DNA of 64,000 bases, from assembly GCA_964017235.1 (NCBI GenBank), contig OZ024938.1, forward strand, positions 49,512,332 to 49,576,331, given 5' to 3'. This stretch comes from Sabellastarte sp. h YS-2021 (Eukaryota; Annelida; Polychaeta; Sabellida; Sabellidae). The notes under the pieces are model-generated. The model searched no databases and was not told where the DNA came from. It saw only the letters and a list, made by a program, of their open reading frames with translations. Of the stretch, positions 34,259 to 46,089 are shown piece by piece; the stretch's first letter is position 1, and every line of letters begins with the position of its first letter. The translations under genes were made by a program, and so were the position numbers.

Positions 34259-35410
34259 GTTCGTAATTTTGACTCTTGCTGCCCACCCTCTCCCCATATG
34301 AAACGTTGCAGGGGTGGACGTACGTTAGACCGAGTTTTCTGTCCCAAAATATGCCTTTTTAAAACTGATGGATGGCATTTTGGGACAGAGTTCCTCGCTA
34401 CACAAAAAACTTCAATATCTGAAAATTACCGTCCCTTTAAACTTTAAAATATGCACTTATATGTATTAACAGTAGAAAGCATTTATATGCAGGAACACAA
34501 TTTTCTGTGTTTGCAGCAATATAGACACTTTTTCTGCACTTCCTGTTTGTATAAACAATGATAAAATTTGTCAAGTGAAATATATTTTGGTAAATATATC
34601 CATTAACTATGCAAAATGTTTATTTCTTTTAATGCGGGGCACATCCTTGTTACTCAAGGTGGTAGCCTAGTACATGTTTAATGTCAGGATGTGTGCCACT
34701 TGTTGCCCTTCATGACGTTTATGTTTTTTGCATACTAATGCCATCTGTCTCTCGCCAATACATCAATCTTTTAAAAATTGGCTGAGAGACAGATTAATCG
34801 GTCTAGACGTACGTAGACGTGCTCACCTCGGTTTTACATGCGTGTAGAACTGTGGCACGACTCCACATAGAACTGGAGCTTTGCATAAATCACATATTCC
34901 ATACAAATGTATACACAACTGTTCCCACAACTATTTTGCTAGCACTACATATTTCCCTCAACATGCAAACATAGTTAACTACAAGTAAATGACATTTCCT
35001 CATTTCCATTATTTTGGGGGACAATTTCTCCAAAAATTTGAAATGTGTATTTTACTATAAAAGCTGTGTAAATAGCATATATTTCATGTACATGCTGTAT
35101 TTATTTGTCTTATAGGCTTAATATCAGTTGTTTTAACTAGTGCACTACATTGTAGCCGCTGTATGGGTTTTCGATATATTCACGTTTTCGATCATTTAAA
35201 CTACGAAGTGGCTAACGAACTGGGACCTGGTCAATAGAAGATGTTACTATCGAGCGGGTTCAGTTTATTCTTTGTACATATCTGTGTGTAAGCATAGTTC
35301 AACTAGCCCTTTCATTTCATTGGTCCCTTATCTAACTAGTTTATAATAAGTGGGTACTAATTGCTGAAATAGTCAGTGTAGCTACCCTGACTCTATACGT
35401 ATGTTTCAAT

Positions 35411-35630
35411 TAGTGGTGGTGGACCAATTTTCCCCGGGTACCAATTCAGGCCCACCCTCAATTTTCTTGAAGATTTATAATTTTTCAGAGAGAAGATGTT
35501 TACCACATCATAGATAATCATCAAATGGATCATTTACATTTGTAATTTATTGTTTAACTGTGATTGTTTTGAATAAATTTAGGGGTGGGCGTGAATAGGT
35601 ACACAGGCGTGAATTGGTCCACCACCACTA
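35411..35630 (+). mobile_element. MITE with TAGTGGTGGTGGACC ends, copy 3
   Basis: About 220 bases in ARPC2 intron 1; left end TAGTGGTGGTGGACCAATTT, right end AATTGGTCCACCACCACTA. The interior matches the copy at 26598 closely (GAAGATGTTTACCACATCAT segment, inverted relative to that copy). Confidence 0.87.
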
Positions 35631-35812
35631 GCCTTTTAATTTCATTGGTTGATTATCCAAATTAATTAATATTTCCTACAAAAATGATGACATTATTTGG
35701 CCTCACTTAGTAATTGCTTTCTGACATGATTAAAAGAGGGGTAATTAAATTAGCAATTCAGACTTGAACATATTCTGACACGATTACTGGGACCATATTC
35801 TGCAACAATACA

Positions 35813-36761
35813 CAGTGTTCGCTCTCGAGCGCGATTTCGCGAGTTTGTACACACTCTGGGGCGAGTTGACGCAAAACCAACTCACCAACGCGTCTGTGCT
35901 GTCGCTACCAGGCGAAACACTCAAAACCTGAATGAAGAAATTTGTCTATTATCGGAAGCAACAACGTACATATTTCCTCATAGAAATGGGTGAGAAAAGC
36001 ATGAAGGGCAGTTTATTTTATATATCCAGCTAACAGTAATTCACGCGAGAATTCGGGTATTCTCACAAGATTTCCGTGCTTTTTGTCGATTTTTAAACTC
36101 GTCTTCTGCTTATAGTGTCACAGGCAAAACAGTTGAAACAGCTACTGACTAAAGAAATTTGTCTATTATCGGAAGCGACGACGTACATATTTCCTCATAG
36201 AAATAGGTGAGAAAGACATGAAAGTGAGTTTATTTTATTGATACATCCAGCTTATAGTAATTCACACGAGAATTCAGGTATTCTTGCGAGATCTCCGTGC
36301 TTTGTGTCTAATTTTTAACTCGTCTTCTGCATATTGTGTCACAGGCGAAACAGTCGAAACAACTACTGACCAAAGAAATTTGTCTATTATTGGAAGAGAC
36401 AAAATATATATTTCTTCAAAGAAAAGAGAAGAAATGCAATTTATTTATTTATTTGATGAATCCAGACAACAGTAAAATAAAAAAACCAATAGCACCCAGC
36501 CATTAAGATGTGGTTTAGAAGTGAAATTTTAAAAAAATGATAAATAAGAACAGCATTAAATAGTTTATTTATTTGAACTTTTAGTTTAGTATCTATTTCT
36601 TATTATTTAAATGAAGAAGATTTTATGCAGTCCCACATTGCAACTAAATATTTCAAAATATCTTGACGTAAAACTTGTCTCACATTTTTTCACAGTTGTC
36701 TCGCCTTTTCAAGTGAAGGGAGAGTCTGTCTCGCATTCATTTTTGACTAGAGCGAACACTG
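35813..36761 (+). mobile_element. hAT-like non-autonomous DNA transposon
   Basis: 949 bases in ARPC2 intron 1, with perfect 13-base inverted ends CAGTGTTCGCTCT / AGAGCGAACACTG and a flanking AATACA direct repeat at 35807-35812 and 36762-36767. CAGTG ends are typical of hAT elements, though their usual target duplication is 8 bases, so the superfamily is tentative. The interior has about three tandem copies (period about 216-220, from 35935 to 36480) of a block with AAATTTGTCTATTATCGGAA and CGTACATATTTCCTCATAGA. No transposase. Confidence 0.8.
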
Positions 36762-37540
36762 AATACATGGATAAGGTGACCTTAGATCTAAATAAGGGAC
36801 GGTTTTTCACTCATTAATAAATCTTTCTCGAACATTGTATTAACAGGTATATTTCAAATACTCATGCACTTGTGAACCCCATCGATAGCTGACGTTTCTA
36901 ATGATCAGGGACCCGATCGATAAACTCTTGTGTTAAACTATATAAGCTCACAGTCTCATTTTTGGATGCTGTTTTTATAATATTTTAGAATGAATATGCA
37001 AACACACTGAACCAGAGACTTCATGGATTTAATATTGTTATATTTCTGATCATTTTGGTTGTGTTCATTTTGATACCAATCACTGTCTGTTTATGTTGTA
37101 ATATCGAAAAGCCGTTCATCGAGGATATACCATTTCCAGTCATTTCATCAAGTTTTATTCAACAGAAAAGGATTTTATTCAAATCTCCAGTTCTCTATGG
37201 GGTCGTGCCACAGTTCTACACGCAAGTAAAGTAGAGCCAAGGTAACCACGTCTTACAGACAGGACAGCACAGTGAACAAACAATTAGTTTTATTGTTTCT
37301 CCATTGTACTGTCCTGTTTGTAAGACTGACCATCCCTGTATTATTCATAACAGCTATGATTTAGTAATCATTATATCTACTACGGTATACTGGTTTGGCA
37401 AGTCTACTGCTTGGCGCCATATAATGGGACAAGTTTTAAATTGGCACAAAACAGAAGTTAAAATATTAATTAACAGTTGTACATTATCGCCCAGTGGAAG
37501 TGACAACAGAAACAATTTAAATATCATAGGCAATTTCTGT

Positions 37541-38695
37541 ATTCAAATTGTGCCAAGTTGAGGCAATGATTTGAAGCAGAAATTATATTATCGCCCCCTT
37601 AAAAACTGCTCTAAATGGATTGTTGTTTAGAATTTATGTCTGTAAATACATTGTACTTTTATAACTTGTGTCAGTGCATATTTCAATAAAAAGAAATGCA
37701 TGAAACTACACTTAAAACAATCAAAAATAAACTTTTTGAGTCCAAGGTGTGCCAATTTAAGGCATGAAACAGTAATCACCGCATGGAGAGATTCACCGTA
37801 TGGGGCAACAAACACTGAATAGAGATGTGTATTCCACTGGAGTGATTTAAGTGACCTAAGTGATATAGAAGTGATCTTTTTTATTCGGCTGGGTAATTTC
37901 GGTGCAATTAAAATCATTACACCAAGTGATCCTACGGGGAAGCATGACGCAAGTGACCGAATTGACTATGATCATTCCCACTCAAATAGCCCTAGCGGGA
38001 TACAGTCAGGTGAAAAGGCCTTGGGTAATTAGATGCTAAATCCTGTCTTGATTTTTTAAAGACCGGCCGAATATCTTTGACAGACCAGACCATGTTTTTT
38101 TATCCATTTATACAGGGATGGCAAATCGTAATGACAGGGAAGTTACATAACATACACAGTAAAACTCATGTCCATTATGACTGCTCTGTCCATAACACTG
38201 TCCATACCCCAGAGTTACCAAATGCTTCATTTTAAAAATCAACTTGTTTTTTTCTGATCCAGTTTAACTTTTATTATAGTATCCCAAACAGAGTGGTGAT
38301 TTACCCAACAGCTGTGTACACAAGACATTAATTGGGTCTTGAATACCCAATGACTCTGTATCATTTCTGGCACAGAAATTTAAAAAAGAACTACTAGTAT
38401 ATGTAAGATTTTCGCTGAGAGTACCACAGTTGCATATTTTATCAAGTACACTATTTTCTATACTTTCCGTATGAAAATTCTGCCAACTTGAGGCACTGAT
38501 TTCTTGCAGAAAATATAGTATAGTCCATTAAGTTGATTCTAAATGGTTTATTGTTCTGACTTTGTGTTAGTAAAATACTCTTATAACCTGTACTCATGTC
38601 AATTTTAATAAAAAAGAAATCAATAAAACCACAAGTATAACAAGCAAAAATAAAGTTTCTTTGTCCAGGCTGTGCCAACTTACAATGTGGAGCAT
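37541..38695 (+). repeat. Two diverged direct copies of a ~230-bp repeat
   Basis: 37541-37770 and 38466-38695 align end to end by eye (for example GCCAAGTTGAGGCAATGATT versus GCCAACTTGAGGCACTGATT, then TCTAAATGG and TAACAAGCAAAAATAAA-type segments). They are in the same orientation within ARPC2 intron 1. No ORF. Confidence 0.65.
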
Positions 38696-38770
38696 TTGTT
38701 GTATAAACTAAAAAGATTTTGAGTTGGCATACACCACCATTGGATAATGGATGTGCTAGCTTTATGCAAA

Positions 38771-38900
38771 TCTTGTGTACACAGCTGTTGGGTATGCTAG
38801 TAGTGATATAATTCTTGTGTACAGATCCACTGGGTACACTAGCAGTGATCTCATTCTTGCATACACAGCAGTTGGGCATGCTAGCAGTAATATTGGTGTA
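38771..38900 (+). repeat. 42-bp minisatellite, three units
   Basis: CTTGTGTACACAGCTG-type units at 38772, 38814 and 38856. Because 42 is a multiple of three, both strands give short repetitive ORFs; I do not take them as genes. Confidence 0.85.
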
Positions 38901-39143
38901 GCCTCAACAGCTGTTTGGAATATATCTTCTATGGGTATAATGTGTTTACTCAAGTATAGATTTATATAATTCTAAGTTTTATAAATTGGTGTCTCTCTAT
39001 TCACAATAAATATTAGAATTTAGAATGTATTGGAAAGTAAAATTACAAGGGCGGTGATAAAAGTATACATATTCGATAAATATTTCTGCAGTCCTGTTTT
39101 TGATATGCAAGTATGTATGTATACCTGCAGTTATGTGTTCTAG

Positions 39144-39237
39144 GAATAAACCAGATATAGTGGATGTTACTGTGGCAGACTTTGATGGAGTACTTTATCA
39201 CATCTCAAATCCTAATCAGGATAAATCTAAAATCATG
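39144..39237 (+). CDS. ARPC2: ARPC2 exon 2
   Basis: 94 bases coding (G)[19 protein letters not shown] and on to QDKSKIM. Acceptor TTCTAG, donor GTAAGT. Confidence 0.96.
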
Positions 39238-39769
39238 GTAAGTCAGTAACATGGCTCATAACTGGTTTTTTTTTACCGTCCCTAGTTAATATAGACAAGT
39301 AAATAAGATCGACATGGTTGTATTGATATATCTTAATTTTTGTATGTTTATTATTCTTGTTTGGCAACTGAAAATGTTTAAGTATTATTAAAAAAAATTT
39401 GCCACAAAAGGGATTCAGTTTTGTGTCATTGACTGTTATTTAACAAATTAAAAACATACACAATATACCGGTATGCAAAAATATATATTAGTCCTCCAAT
39501 AGAGAAACATTGGTGTATAGAGCTGCACTACTTAAACTGTTATGATAATGGCTTATGAAGTTATGAATAATTGTCTACACTTGACGGGTTACAAATGAAA
39601 TAGACAACCACATTTACAGCCATGAGTTAAAAATATATGTTAATTACTGTAGTTATTGATGTGATGTTTATTTTAGTTTTAGTTAATGTATCAAAACTAC
39701 AACTTGTTTTTTCTTGACATTACAGACTAGTGATTATACCAAATTTGAAACTCTTGTGGGATTATTTAG

Positions 39770-39869
39770 GTTTCCATTTCACTGAAGTTCTTCAAACAAC
39801 TGCAAGAACATGGTGCTGATGCCTTGATTCAGAAGGAATATGGGAGCTTGTTAACATCACCAGAAGACG
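39770..39869 (+). CDS. ARPC2: ARPC2 exon 3
   Basis: 100 bases coding VSISLKFFKQLQEHGADALI and on to LLTSPED plus one base. Acceptor ATTTAG, donor GTTTGT. Confidence 0.95.
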
Positions 39870-40198
39870 GTTTGTCAAATCAAAATATTTATAAATATAT
39901 TACCAGACAATATGTAGCAGTCAGATGGGGCAAAAACATTTTCAGCAGTAATCAAAGTAAATAAATTAATTGATAGATTTCAGTTGAAATAATGAGTGTA
40001 CTGAAATAACAACTAGAACCAGAAATTTTAGTGTTCAGTGGAGAGTAAGGGTTCTGTTGCCATTTGAAGAAGATAATAGCATAACATTGTCATATTTAAA
40101 TCATTACAATAATAACAAATCTCTGAATGGAAGGGAAAAAAACTGTGGTTAAACTGAAATTAATTAAACACAAATCTGGACTTGTTTTTCTTTTTCAG

Positions 40199-40385
40199 GA
40201 TATAGTGTCTCTATCCTGTTTGATTTGGACAACATTCCTCCAAACTATTCAGAGCTAGTGAAGAAAGCAGGCCTACTAAAGCGCCACTGCTTTGCTTCAG
40301 TCTTTGTGAAGTACTTTGAATTTCAGCAGAAAGGAGAGTCAGGTCATGCAAGAGCTGTGGTGCCTTACAGGGACGATGAAACAAT
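40199..40385 (+). CDS. ARPC2: ARPC2 exon 4
   Basis: 187 bases coding [20 protein letters not shown] through [17 protein letters not shown] to YRDDET plus two bases. Acceptor TTTCAG, donor GTGAGT. Confidence 0.96.
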
Positions 40386-40642
40386 GTGAGTTTCCTAATT
40401 CATGGTAAACTGGGATCGATATTGTATACCACAGCAATGAAAACTATTTATGGTGGGCACTAAAATGTCAAATGTATGTATATTTTTCCCTTAGAGTGTA
40501 TATTGTGTGATAATGATCAAACATTACAATAGAAGTAAATAATTATTGTTGACATAATATATACACTTCATTCAAACAGAAAGTAGTTGATGATATCATG
40601 AAAAGATAAATTATTATTTAGTTCATGAAAACTGTATTGGTA

Positions 40643-41222
40643 ATTCTAAAATGGTACGCTGCGCAGTGAACATGGACACGTCTTTTGCGCAATGCTTGAA
40701 CCGCGAATATAGAACGGTAAATAAAGCAACGCTGTTGAATTCTGCGTACATCGTCCCGTCGCGTACAAATGTAAACAAACGTCTCGCAGTTAAAATATTC
40801 ATAAAATCCTCATTTCTTGCTTGATTTTAATAAATAGCATATCGTTTTAAAGCTTACAACAAATTGAAAGCATCTACAGTGACAGTCCCTTAATATTTCA
40901 TGACAAATTCTATGAAAATAGAGTGACAAAAATACTTACTTTTTTAAACCTTAGCTGTCGCTATGTATGTTTCTTTGATGGAATAGCCAACATGGCGTTG
41001 GATTTGTTTTGATTTTTGCGTAACATTTACCTCTTATTTTCAACTAATATCAATGCAACCATTTTAGAATAGGAATAAAAGACAAATTCTCGTGCTTTAT
41101 GATGGTTTTAAACTATCGATCGGCTGTATTAAAGCACTCAGCCCTTCGGGCTTCGTGGCTTTAATACAGCCACTCGATAGTTTAAAACCATCATAAAGCA
41201 CTCGAATATGTCTTTTATTCCT
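40643..41222 (+). mobile_element. 580-bp fold-back DNA element, copy 1 (ARPC2 intron 4)
   Basis: Begins ATTCTAAAATGG, has the inverted CCATTTTAGAAT at 41059-41070, then a 152-base near-perfect palindrome (41071-41222) starting AGGAATAAAAGAC and ending GTCTTTTATTCCT, with a CCC-TTCG-GGG-type tip. The same element occurs inverted at 49334-49914. Confidence 0.9.
41071..41222 (+). repeat. 152-base palindrome
   Basis: Arms of about 73 bases (GTGCTTTATGATGGTTTTAA ... TTAAAACCATCATAAAGCAC) with few mismatches around a GCCCTTCGGGC tip. It would form a very stable RNA hairpin in the ARPC2 transcript just before exon 5. Confidence 0.92.
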
Positions 41223-41246
41223 ATATTAATTTGCTGTTCCCTCTAG

Positions 41247-41340
41247 GTATGTGAATGCTCAAAAGGATCGTGTCACTGTGATCTTTAGCACAGTTTTCAA
41301 AGACGATGATGATGTGGTCATAGGAAAGCTGTTCATGCAG
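41247..41340 (+). CDS. ARPC2: ARPC2 exon 5
   Basis: 94 bases coding (M)[19 protein letters not shown] and [12 protein letters not shown]. The acceptor CTCTAG lies only 24 bases from the end of a large fold-back element (41071-41222). Donor GTATGA. Confidence 0.96.
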
Positions 41341-41863
41341 GTATGATGCTAATGATGAAGTAAATAATTAGGGATGGGTCAGTAGACCCAGTGTACCGGT
41401 ATTTTAATGAAATACTGTGACAAGATTTTACAACCTCCACTTCACTTGTGAACACATGTGATAGAAAACTTAAGACATTGGAAAAAAAACAGACATCTGA
41501 AGAAATTGTACACTATGTCTGACATTTTCGTACATTTGGAGATTTTTATTGTGGTTTCATTTAAAAGAAAAGGTCCATGATTTGGTTTCACGAGTTTCAC
41601 TTCCTGTCAGTGGCCTGTTTGGGGGTGTACTTAAACATGGAATACCCAAATTAGAATAGTTTTGCATTGGCCTCCGCCCTATCTACATATTTTTCATATT
41701 GAACCATCCCTATGAATAATTATTTCTAACATAATCAGTGGTGTATTTTACAGGTGTATTCAAGCTTTTATCAGTGTGTTATTTTTACAACATTGTGCCA
41801 TATATTTGGTTAATATAAGATCAGATAATTGAGGTTTGGTATCATTCTTTTCTGTCATTGTAG

Positions 41864-41990
41864 GAATTCAAAGAAGGTAGGAGGAACTACCAGCAAGCAC
41901 CTCAGGTGTTGTTCAGTCACAAAGATCCCCCCATGGAGCTGCAGGGAACAGATGCAAGAGTTGGGGAGAACATCTGTTATATTACATTTG
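41864..41990 (+). CDS. ARPC2: ARPC2 exon 6
   Basis: 127 bases coding [20 protein letters not shown] to ENICYITF plus one base. Acceptor TTGTAG, donor GTAAGG. Confidence 0.96.
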
Positions 41991-42044
41991 GTAAGGTTTA
42001 TTTCCAAGGCAAATGTCAAACATTTTTGGTATTTATTTTTACCC

Positions 42045-42899
42045 CACAGCCCTTATGGTCAGTCGGGGTATTGTTTTCACCCATGGTGTCCGGATGGGCG
42101 GGCGGTCGGGCGGCGGGAAAATGTTTGTCCGGGCTGTATCTCAGAAACTGTAATGTGTAGGAAGTTGATACTTGGTAGGGACATTGGTTAGGATGTGTAG
42201 GTGTGCAATGTCATGGTCTGACCTTGATTTGACCTTTGACCTTGTCATAGTGACATTGAGTTTGAAAATCTTGTCCGGGCTATATCTCGGAAACGGTAAG
42301 GTATAGGAAGTTGATACTTGGTAGGGACATTGGTTAGGGGGTGTAGGTGTGCAATGTCATGGTCTGACCTTGATTTGACCTTGCCGTATTGACCTTCACC
42401 TATAAAATCTTGTCTGGGCTATATCTCGGAAACTGTAAGGTGTAGGAAGTTGATACTTGGTGGGGACATTGGTTAGGGTGTGTAGGTGTGCAACGTCATG
42501 GTCTGACCTTGATTTGACCTTGCCATAGTGACCTTGACCTATGAAATCTTGTCCGGGCTATATCTCGGAAACTGTAAGGTGTAGGAAGTTGATACTAGGT
42601 AGGGACATTGGTTAGGGGGTGTAGGTGTGCAACGTCATGGTGTGACTTTGATTTGACCTTTGACCTTGCTGTAGTGACCTTGACCTATAAAATCTTGTCC
42701 AGGCTATATCTCGAAATCAGTAAGGTGTAGGAAGTTGATGTTTGGTAGGGACATTGGTTAGGGGTTGTAGGTGTGCAGCACCATGGTGTGACCTTGATTT
42801 GACCTTGTTGTAGTGACGTTGACCTTTAAAATCTTGTTGCACCTTTGAGTCTGTGTTTTCATGCAGGTTAAGCACTGTTAAAGTCATTATTAAAGAATT
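42045..42899 (+). repeat. TGACCT-rich minisatellite repeat, copy 1 (ARPC2 intron 6)
   Basis: Starts with ACCCCACAGCCCTTATGG and GTATTGTTTTCACCCATGG, then five units of about 139-146 bases keyed by GTCCGGGCTATATCTCGGAA (42127, 42273, 42412, 42551, 42697). Each unit has TGACCTTGATTTGACCTT. Two units contain TGACCTTTGACCT (42230-42242, 42654-42666), a perfect DR1 nuclear-receptor-type motif on the minus strand. The same repeat is at 58147-59150; its right part resumes after Helentron copy 3 at 46596. Confidence 0.9.
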
Positions 42900-43289
42900 A
42901 AGCGTCCCGCAAGGGACGCTTGTTTGTGTATGGGAGAGCTTCAGGCTCCGCCGGCTCCGCATTTTGTTTTCCTTATAACTCTGTAACCGTTAGGCGGATT
43001 CTTTTCAAATTTGGCAGGTTTAGGCAGTAGCCTTGGGGATTTTTTTTCAATATGCTGCAGTGACATTTCAACCAATCAGAGAGGTCACATGACCAAAAAT
43101 GTCTTTTTTCGATGGGGAAGCTTGTCCGGATGATAACTTGAAAGGAATTTTATCAATTCACCTGAAACTTGGCAAATACATTCATTCTATTAAAATCTGG
43201 AAATCATTAGATTTTGGCATTGATTGGTCAAGAAATGGCCGAGTAATTAATGATTAATTAATCATTACGAATTTTCCAAATAAGGAAAA

Positions 43290-44215
43290 CACAAAAATGC
43301 TTATATCTCGAAAACCGTGCTAGATAGAGCGATTTCGACGAAATTTTTGACCCACAGGGTATCTCTGCGGAGTAGTTATCCCAATTTTCAAAAAAATTTT
43401 GTCTCGCCCAAAATGGCGGCCATTTTTAATTTTCTAAATTTTCGCAAAACACAAAAATGCTTATATCTCAAAAACCGTGCTAGATAGAGCAATTTCGACA
43501 AAATTTTTGACCCGCAGGATATCTCTGCGGAGTACTTTTCCCAATTTTCAAAAAATTTTTGTCTCGCCAAAAATGGCGGCCATTTTGAATTTTCGAATTT
43601 TTCGCAAAAATTGCAAAACATAAAAATGCTTATATCTCGAAAACCCTGCAAGATAGAGCGATTTCGACAAAATTTTTGACCCACAGGGTATCTCTGCAGA
43701 GTAGCCATGCCAATTTTCAAAAAAATTTTATCTCGCCAAAAATGGCGGCCATTTTGAATTTTCGAATTTTTCGCAAAAATTGCAAAACATAAAAATGCTT
43801 ATATCTCGAAAACCCTGCTAGATAGAGTGATTTCGACGAAATTTTTTACCCACAGGGTATCTCTGCAGAGTAGCCATGCCAATTTTCAAACAAAAAATTT
43901 CTCACAAAAAATGGCGGCCATTTTGAATTTTCGAATTTTTCGCAAAATTGCAAAACACAAAAATGCTTATATCTCGAAAACCGTGCTAGATAGAGCGATT
44001 TCGACGAAATTTTTTACCCACGGGGTATCTCTGCAGAGTAGCCATGCCAATTTTCAAAAAAAATTTGTCTTGCCAAAAATGGCGGCCATTTTCAATTTTC
44101 GAATTTTTGCGCAAAAATTGCAAAACATAAAAATGCTAATATTTCGAAAACCGTGCTACATAGAGCGATTTCGACGAATTTTTTTATCTTCAGGGTATCT
44201 CTGCAGAGCAGCTAT
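43290..44215 (+). repeat. 169-bp tandem array, five units (copy 3)
   Basis: Five AAAATGGCGGCCATTTT motifs about 169 bases apart, the reverse-complement orientation of copies 1 and 2. The first unit is shortened by loss of the TTGCAAAA segment. Confidence 0.92.
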
Positions 44216-44224
44216 CCCAAAGAG

Positions 44225-46089
44225 CTTTCACTTGGTGAAGTTTCAGGCCCATAGCTAATTGCTCACCTACTCAAAAAGAGTAAATGTGAATTACCTCTAA
44301 AAGTATTGCAGATGGCCAATTTTTCTCAAATAACTCATTCACCTACTTTTGGAAGAGCTTTCACTTGGTGAAGTTTCAGACCCATAGCTAATTACTCACC
44401 TACTCAAAATGAGTAAATGCGAATTATCTCTAAAAGTATTGCAGATAGCCAATTTTTGTCAAATTAATCATTCACCTACTTTTGGGAGAGCTTTCACTTG
44501 GTGAAGTTTCAGACCCATAGCTAATTACTCACCTACTCAAAATGAGTAAATGCCAATTATCTCTAAAAGTATTGCAGATAGCCAATTTTTCTCAAATAAC
44601 TCATTCACCTACTTTTGGCAGAGCTTTTACTCGGTGAAGTTTCAGACCCATAGCTAATTACTCACCTACTGAAAATGAGTAAATGCGAATTATCTCTAAA
44701 AGTATTGCAGATAGCCAATTTTTCTCAAATAACTCATTCAACTACTTTTGGGAGAGCTTTCACTTGGTGAAGTTTCAGACCCATAGCTAATTACTCACCT
44801 ACTCAAAATGAGTAAATGCCAATTATCTCTAAAGGTATTGCAGATAGCCAATTTTTCTGAAATAACTCATTCACCTACTTTTGGGAGAGCTTTCACTCTG
44901 TGAAGTTTCAGACCCATAGCTAATTACTCACCTACTCAAAATGAGTAAATGCGAATTATCTCTAAAAGTATTGCAGATAGCCAATTTTTCTCAAATTAAT
45001 CATTCACCTACTTTTGGGAGAGCTTTCACTTGGTGAAGTTTCAGACCCATAGCTAATTACTCACCTACTCAAAATGAGTAAATGCCAATTATCTCTAAAA
45101 GTATTGCAGATAGCCAATTTTTCTCAAATAACTCATTCACCTACTTTTGGGAGAGCTTTCACTTGGTGAAGTTTCAGACCCATAGCTAATTACTCACCTA
45201 CTCAAAATGAGTAAATGCCAATTATCTCTAAAAGTATTGCAGATAGCCAATTTTTCTCAAATTAATCATTCACCTACTTTTGGGAGAGCTTTCACTTGAA
45301 CTTTCAGACCCATAGCTAATTACTCACCTACTCAAAATGAGTAAATGCGAATTATCTCTAAAAGTATTGCAGATAGCCAATTTTTCTCAAATAACTCATT
45401 CACCTACTTTTGGGAGAGCTTTCACTTGGTGAAGTTTCAGACCCATAGCTAATTACTCACCTACTCAAAATGAGTAAATGCGAATTATCTCTAAAAGTAT
45501 TGCAGATAGCCAATTTTTCTCAAATAACTCATTCACCTACTTTTGGCAGACCTTTCACTTGGTGAAGTTTCAGACCCATAGCTAATTATTCACCTACTCA
45601 AAATGAGTAAATGTGAATTATCTCTAAAAGTATTGCAGATAGCCAATTTTTCTCAAATAACTCATTCACCTACTTTTGGGAGAGCTTTCACTCTGTGAAG
45701 TTTCAGACCCATAGCTATTTATTCACCTACTCAAAATGAGTAAATGCTAATTATCTGTAAAAGTATTGCGGATACCCAATTTTTATCAAATACTCATTCA
45801 TCTACTTGTGGGACAGCTTTCACATGGTGAAGTTTCAGACCCATAGCTAATTACTCACCTACTCAAAATGAGTAAATGCCAATTATCTCTAAAAGTATTG
45901 CAGATAGCCAATTTTTCTCAAATAACTCATTCACCTACTATTGGGAGAGCTTTCACTTGGTGAAGTTTCAGACCCATAGATAATTATTCACCTACTCAAA
46001 ATGAGTAAATGTGAATTATCTCTTAATAGTATTGCAGATAGCCAATTTTTCTCAAATAGCTCATTCACCTACTTTTGGAAGAGCTTTCA
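44225..46089 (+). repeat. 133-bp satellite array, about 14 units (copy 3)
   Basis: Same 133-base unit, inverted relative to copies 1 and 2 because the whole element is inverted. One unit near 45290 has lost about 8 bases (TTGGTGAAG region). Confidence 0.94.

Noticed and set aside
34085-34347. Minus-strand ORFs of 64-70 codons
   Set aside because: Antisense to ARPC2 exon 1 and its flanks; no independent support.
38762-38969. Short ORFs with 14-residue repeats on both strands
   Set aside because: Direct result of the 42-bp minisatellite reading in frame; no supporting gene structure.
41829-42191. 120-codon ORF overlapping ARPC2 exon 6
   Set aside because: It is in a different frame from ARPC2 and runs into the minisatellite; a shadow.
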